NCBI GenBank assembly: GCA_020627825.1
Contig: JAHDGD010000005.1
Span: forward strand, 1-64,000
Origin: Saprospiraceae bacterium
Lineage (GTDB): Bacteria > Bacteroidota > Bacteroidia > Chitinophagales > Saprospiraceae
DNA length: 64,000 nt
Direction of reading: 5' to 3'
Under the pieces are notes generated by a model that ran no database searches, had not been told where the DNA came from, and saw only the letters and a program-made list of their open reading frames with translations. Both the position numbers and the translations under genes were made by a program. This document shows, in pieces, positions 60,840 to 64,000 of the stretch (position 1 is its first letter; the number at the start of each line of letters is the position of its first letter).

Positions 60840-61484
60840 ATGCTATCGAAACAAGAACAATTTTGGACAGGTGATTTCGGAAAAGATTATACAGAAAGAA
60901 ATTCTCACTCTTTAGATGATTGGAATCAATTTTATATAAAAAATTGGGGAGTTACGAAATTAGAAATGAATCGGAGATCATTAGGTGATTTAAATTCACA
61001 AGCTAAGATATTAGAAGTAGGATGTAATACTGGAATGCAATTAAGGGCTCTGCAAAGTATGGGCTATGAGAATTTATATGGAGTAGAAATTCAAAAATAT
61101 GCAGTAGAAAGAGCAAAAGATTTTACAAAATATGTAAATATAATTCAAGGAAGCGGATTTGATTTACCATTTAAAAATGGATTCTTTGATGTTGTATGCA
61201 CAAATGGAGTGTTAATTCATATTTCTCCAAATGATTTACCTAGAATAATGGATGAAATGTACCGTTGTTCCAGTACTTTTATTTGGGGATTCGAATATTT
61301 TAGTGAAGAAACAAAGGAAATAAATTATAGAGGGAATAAAGGGTATTTATGGAAAGCTAATTTTGCACAGTTATTTCTTGAGCGTTTTTCAGATTTAAAA
61401 CTTGTAAATAGTCAAGATTATCCTTATGTATCCGATGCAGAGAAAGGGAATGTAGATCAAATGTATTTATTGAAAAAAGGTTGA
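60840..61484 (+). CDS. Pseudaminic acid biosynthesis-associated methylase
   Basis: A 214-residue class I SAM methyltransferase. KQEQFWTGDFGKDYTERNS is the characteristic opening of the family associated with pseudaminate loci; motif I is ILEVGCNTGMQLRAL and FDVVCTNGVLIHISP follows. The reaction has not, to my knowledge, been settled; it may methylate a pseudaminic acid intermediate or derivative. It is followed by pseF in a 4-nt TTGA overlap. Confidence 0.88.
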   Translation: MLSKQEQFWTGDFGKDYTERNSHSLDDWNQFYIKNWGVTKLEMNRRSLGDLNSQAKILEVGCNTGMQLRALQSMGYENLYGVEIQKYAVERAKDFTKYVNIIQGSGFDLPFKNGFFDVVCTNGVLIHISPNDLPRIMDEMYRCSSTFIWGFEYFSEETKEINYRGNKGYLWKANFAQLFLERFSDLKLVNSQDYPYVSDAEKGNVDQMYLLKKG

Positions 61485-62179
61485 AAAGATTAGCAATCAT
61501 ACCTGCTAGAGGAGGAAGTAAAAGAATTCCAAGAAAGAACATTAAATCTTTTTTGGGTAAACCCATCATTTCATATTCAATTTTAGCTGCAAAAGAATCA
61601 ATGCTTTTTGATGACATTATAGTTTCTACTGATGATGAGGAGATTGCAAATATTGCCAGAACATATGGTGCAAAAGTTCCCTTTTTGCGATCAGAAAAAA
61701 ATTCGGATGACTATGCTACTACTGCAGATGTGTTAATTGAAGTTTTAGATAAGTTAAGCAAACCATATGAATTAGTTTGCTGTATATATCCTACTGCACC
61801 TTTTGTTACTTCCAAAGTTTTAAAAGCTACTTTAGAATTATTAAACGTAAATAACTTCAAGTCAGTTTTTCCTGTATTACCTTACAGTTTTCCTATCCAA
61901 AGAGCCCTAAAAAAGAGTGATAATGGGAATTTGGAAATGTTCTTTGAACAGTATAAAAATTTCAGATCACAGGATCTCGAAAAAGCATATCATGATGCTG
62001 GTCAATTTTATTGGCTTAATGTGGATGATTTTATTAATACCAAAGAAATTTATTCAGATTTTTCTGGTATTTATGTATTAAATGAACTTCATGCCCAGGA
62101 TATAGATACAACTGTTGATTGGAAATTAGCAGAATTAAAATATACTATGATGATTCAAAATAATTCAATTGAAGCCTAG
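61481..62179 (+). CDS. pseF: Pseudaminic acid cytidylyltransferase
   Basis: A 232-residue CMP-sugar synthetase. RLAIIPARGGSKRIPRKNIKSFLGKPII is the CTP-binding opening with the PseF-type RIPRKNI; IVSTDDEEIANIA and YPTAPFVTSKVL follow. It activates pseudaminate with CTP, the last step before transfer. The start is TTG in a TTGA overlap with the methylase gene. It overlaps the PseG-PseH fusion by 11 nt. Confidence 0.93.
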   Translation: MKRLAIIPARGGSKRIPRKNIKSFLGKPIISYSILAAKESMLFDDIIVSTDDEEIANIARTYGAKVPFLRSEKNSDDYATTADVLIEVLDKLSKPYELVCCIYPTAPFVTSKVLKATLELLNVNNFKSVFPVLPYSFPIQRALKKSDNGNLEMFFEQYKNFRSQDLEKAYHDAGQFYWLNVDDFINTKEIYSDFSGIYVLNELHAQDIDTTVDWKLAELKYTMMIQNNSIEA

Positions 62180-63689
62180 AGTATTTTTCCGAGCAGATGG
62201 CAATGCTAGTATGGGGCTAGGACATGTTATCAGATCACTTGCGTATTTAAATATTTTAAAAACTGAATATCAATGTTTTTTCATTATAAAAGAGCCTTTA
62301 GAAAAACTAAAAAAAGAAATCTTAAAGTATTGCAATAATCTTATTGAAATTGCATTAAATGCTTCAATCGATGAAGAAATAGATTTAATAGGGTCGAAAA
62401 TTCAGGAACAAGATATCATCATTCTGGACGGTTATCATTTCGAAACTAGTTATCAAAGAAATATTAAGAATTTAAATTGTACCTTAGTTTGTATTGATGA
62501 TATTTATTCCTATCATTTTATTTCAGATTTGGTTATAAATCATGCACCTCTCATAAACAAAAGGAATTATTCTTGTGATTTTAATACCACTATAAAAACA
62601 GGATTAAAATATGCTCTGTTGCGTGAACCTTTCTTAAAAAAACGTGCTCAGCCTAGGGTGATTAATGAGATTAGAAACTGTTTTATTTGTTTTGGTGGCT
62701 CTGATTTTAATAATCTTACATTTAAAGCATTACAAGCGATTGTATCAAGTAAACATGATTTTAATGAAATACACATTGTAATAGGTCTTGCATATAAACA
62801 TAAAAGTATGCTTGAGTCTTTTATCAATATAGAAGACTTGAATTGTCAATTATACTCGAATTTATCCGATGTTGAAATGCGTGAGGTAATGGATAAATGT
62901 CAACTAGCCATAGTTCCATGTAGCAGTATATTGTACGAAGCTTGCTCAGTTCAAATGCTTATTATAACAGGGTTTTTTGTTGATAATCAAGTTCATGTAG
63001 AAAAAGGATTTCGTGAACTGGAGTTGGTCCATTCTGTTGGTGATTTTAATGTATGCACTAATTTACATGATATAATAGATAAAGTAGTTGATTTTAATGA
63101 TAATAAGCAAATTCTAAATCAACATAATAGTTTTAATGGAGCATCAAAATTAAATCTATTAAAATGTATTTCTAGTCTTGTTTATAATCAATATGAAATG
63201 CGGAATGCTTTATTTACTGATGTTGATTTATATTTTAATTGGGCGAATGATCCTATTGTACGAAAAAGTGCTATAAACCAAGACAAGATAGTTTACGAAG
63301 AGCATTGTAAATGGTTTACTTCCAAGCTAAATGCAAATAATACATTTATGTATGTTTTGCAAAATAATTTTCAAAAGCCTGTAGGTCAGATAAGGTTTGA
63401 TATAAAGAATAAAAATGCCATAATTAGCTATTCTATTGAAGATTCTTTTAGGGGAAAAGGGATGGCGACTGTTCTTGTTAAAAAAGGGATGTTGGAATTA
63501 CGAGAAGAACTATCTTTTGAGTCTTTATATTATATTGCATGGGTAAAAGTAGATAACCCTGCTTCAATTAAGGTATTTGAAAATATTGGTTATGAGTTTA
63601 CAGAAGAAAAATTGTATAATAACGAATTATATAACATTTATTCATTTGATATGAATTTAATTGCAAAGAATGAAATCAGTCGAATTTAA
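62169..63689 (+). CDS. pseG: Fused PseG (UDP-sugar hydrolase) and PseH (N-acetyltransferase)
   Basis: A 506-residue bifunctional protein. Residues 1 to about 330 are PseG, a GT-B-like hydrolase that removes UDP: FRADGNASMGLGHVIRSLAYL holds the catalytic His, and CFGGSDFNNLT and CQLAIVPCSSILYEACSVQM are further family blocks. From about 341 a GNAT domain follows (NWANDPIVRKSAI, then IEDSFRGKGMATVLVKKGM and NPASIKVFENIGYEF), corresponding to PseH. PseH acts before PseG in the pathway, so the fusion joins two consecutive steps. The start is TTG; it overlaps pseI by 20 nt. Confidence 0.92.
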   Translation: MKPRVFFRADGNASMGLGHVIRSLAYLNILKTEYQCFFIIKEPLEKLKKEILKYCNNLIEIALNASIDEEIDLIGSKIQEQDIIILDGYHFETSYQRNIKNLNCTLVCIDDIYSYHFISDLVINHAPLINKRNYSCDFNTTIKTGLKYALLREPFLKKRAQPRVINEIRNCFICFGGSDFNNLTFKALQAIVSSKHDFNEIHIVIGLAYKHKSMLESFINIEDLNCQLYSNLSDVEMREVMDKCQLAIVPCSSILYEACSVQMLIITGFFVDNQVHVEKGFRELELVHSVGDFNVCTNLHDIIDKVVDFNDNKQILNQHNSFNGASKLNLLKCISSLVYNQYEMRNALFTDVDLYFNWANDPIVRKSAINQDKIVYEEHCKWFTSKLNANNTFMYVLQNNFQKPVGQIRFDIKNKNAIISYSIEDSFRGKGMATVLVKKGMLELREELSFESLYYIAWVKVDNPASIKVFENIGYEFTEEKLYNNELYNIYSFDMNLIAKNEISRI

Positions 63690-64000
63690 AATAGGGAATA
63701 GAACAGTCGGTGATTTGCATAGTCCATTTATAATTGCTGAAATGTCAGGAAATCATAATGGAGATATTAATAGAGCTTTAGAACTTGTTAAAGCTGCAGC
63801 AGATTCAGGCGCTCATGCTTTAAAGCTTCAGACATATACTGCTGATACTATAACGCTTAATGTTAAAGGTGGATTATTTGATATTAATGATGAAAATTCA
63901 CTTTGGCACGGGAAGAATTTATATGATTTATATCAAGATGCGCATACTCCTTGGGAATGGCATAAAGAAATTTTTGAGTATGCAAATAGTCTTGGAATGT
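63670..64000 (+). CDS. pseI: Pseudaminic acid synthase, truncated by the window edge
   Basis: The first 110 codons of a NeuB-family synthase are present; the gene continues beyond the window. FKIGNRTVGDLHSPFIIAEM with SGNHNGDINRALELVKAAA and ALKLQTYTADTITLNV are the N-terminal barrel strands that bind phosphoenolpyruvate and metal. PseI condenses the PseG product with PEP to give pseudaminate. Its start lies 20 nt inside the end of the PseG-PseH gene. Confidence 0.93.
   Translation, partial: MKSVEFKIGNRTVGDLHSPFIIAEMSGNHNGDINRALELVKAAADSGAHALKLQTYTADTITLNVKGGLFDINDENSLWHGKNLYDLYQDAHTPWEWHKEIFEYANSLGM

Noticed and set aside
61554-61565. TGGGTAAACCCA in pseF as a repeat copy
   Set aside because: It encodes the conserved LGKP motif; arms are short and the centre differs from the family.
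58654-64000. Flagellin glycosylation island
   Set aside because: No flagellin or other flagellar gene is present, and the Pse genes are joined to Wzz, Wzx and sugar-nucleotide genes, so a surface polysaccharide is the better reading.

Overview
The window is chromosomal DNA from a member of the Bacteroidota, AT-rich and dense with genes. Pointers to the phylum are TAnnTTTG-type -7 promoter boxes, almost no visible Shine-Dalgarno sites, an RpoN/FKBP/YebC/rhomboid neighbourhood, DUF3108 and DUF4230 proteins, paired SurA-type chaperones and a UpxY-type NusG paralogue ahead of a polysaccharide locus. I would not go below class from the sequence alone. I found no tRNA, rRNA, CRISPR array or intact insertion sequence.

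Bases 1-33,100 are mostly core genes in short operons: exo/endonuclease-phosphatase protein, rhomboid protease, YebC, FKBP lipoprotein and rpoN (minus strand); Xaa-Pro aminopeptidase, a 42-residue membrane protein, a nitroreductase and a GT2 (plus); an ECF sigma factor with a small putative anti-sigma protein; an inactive-type M16 protein; dnaE; comM; an ABC permease; a LysR regulator; an acyltransferase; mscL; a three-gene periplasmic PPIase/SurA operon; and an rnr operon.

Bases 33,362-64,000 are one large plus-strand surface-polysaccharide locus that runs off the right edge. It opens with a winged-helix/nucleotidyltransferase-like regulator and a UpxY/RfaH-like antiterminator, then an ops-like element, then about 29 tightly packed genes, many overlapping by 1-23 nt. 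They supply UDP-glucuronate (ugd), UDP-xylose (UXS), the whole WbpA/B/E/D/I route to UDP-ManNAc3NAcA, a second WecB-type epimerase, and the pseudaminic acid pathway PseB, PseC, a Pse-linked methylase, PseF, a fused PseG-PseH and the start of PseI. Interleaved are cysC, cysD and cysN, which make the sulfate donor PAPS, and a sulfotransferase carrying an N-terminal hexapeptide-repeat-like domain. Wzx- and Wzz-like proteins are present, but no polymerase, initiating transferase or outer-membrane exporter is visible here. The inferred product is a sulfated acidic capsule or O-antigen with pseudaminic acid. An adjacent pair of divergent PLP enzymes has no obvious role.

A second theme is a family of short palindromes (arm about TTTTGGGCTT, copies at eight places plus possible decayed ones). 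They lie between genes and in frame inside three genes, and the arms vary in a compensatory way. Their A/T flanks have the wrong polarity for intrinsic terminators, so their role is open.
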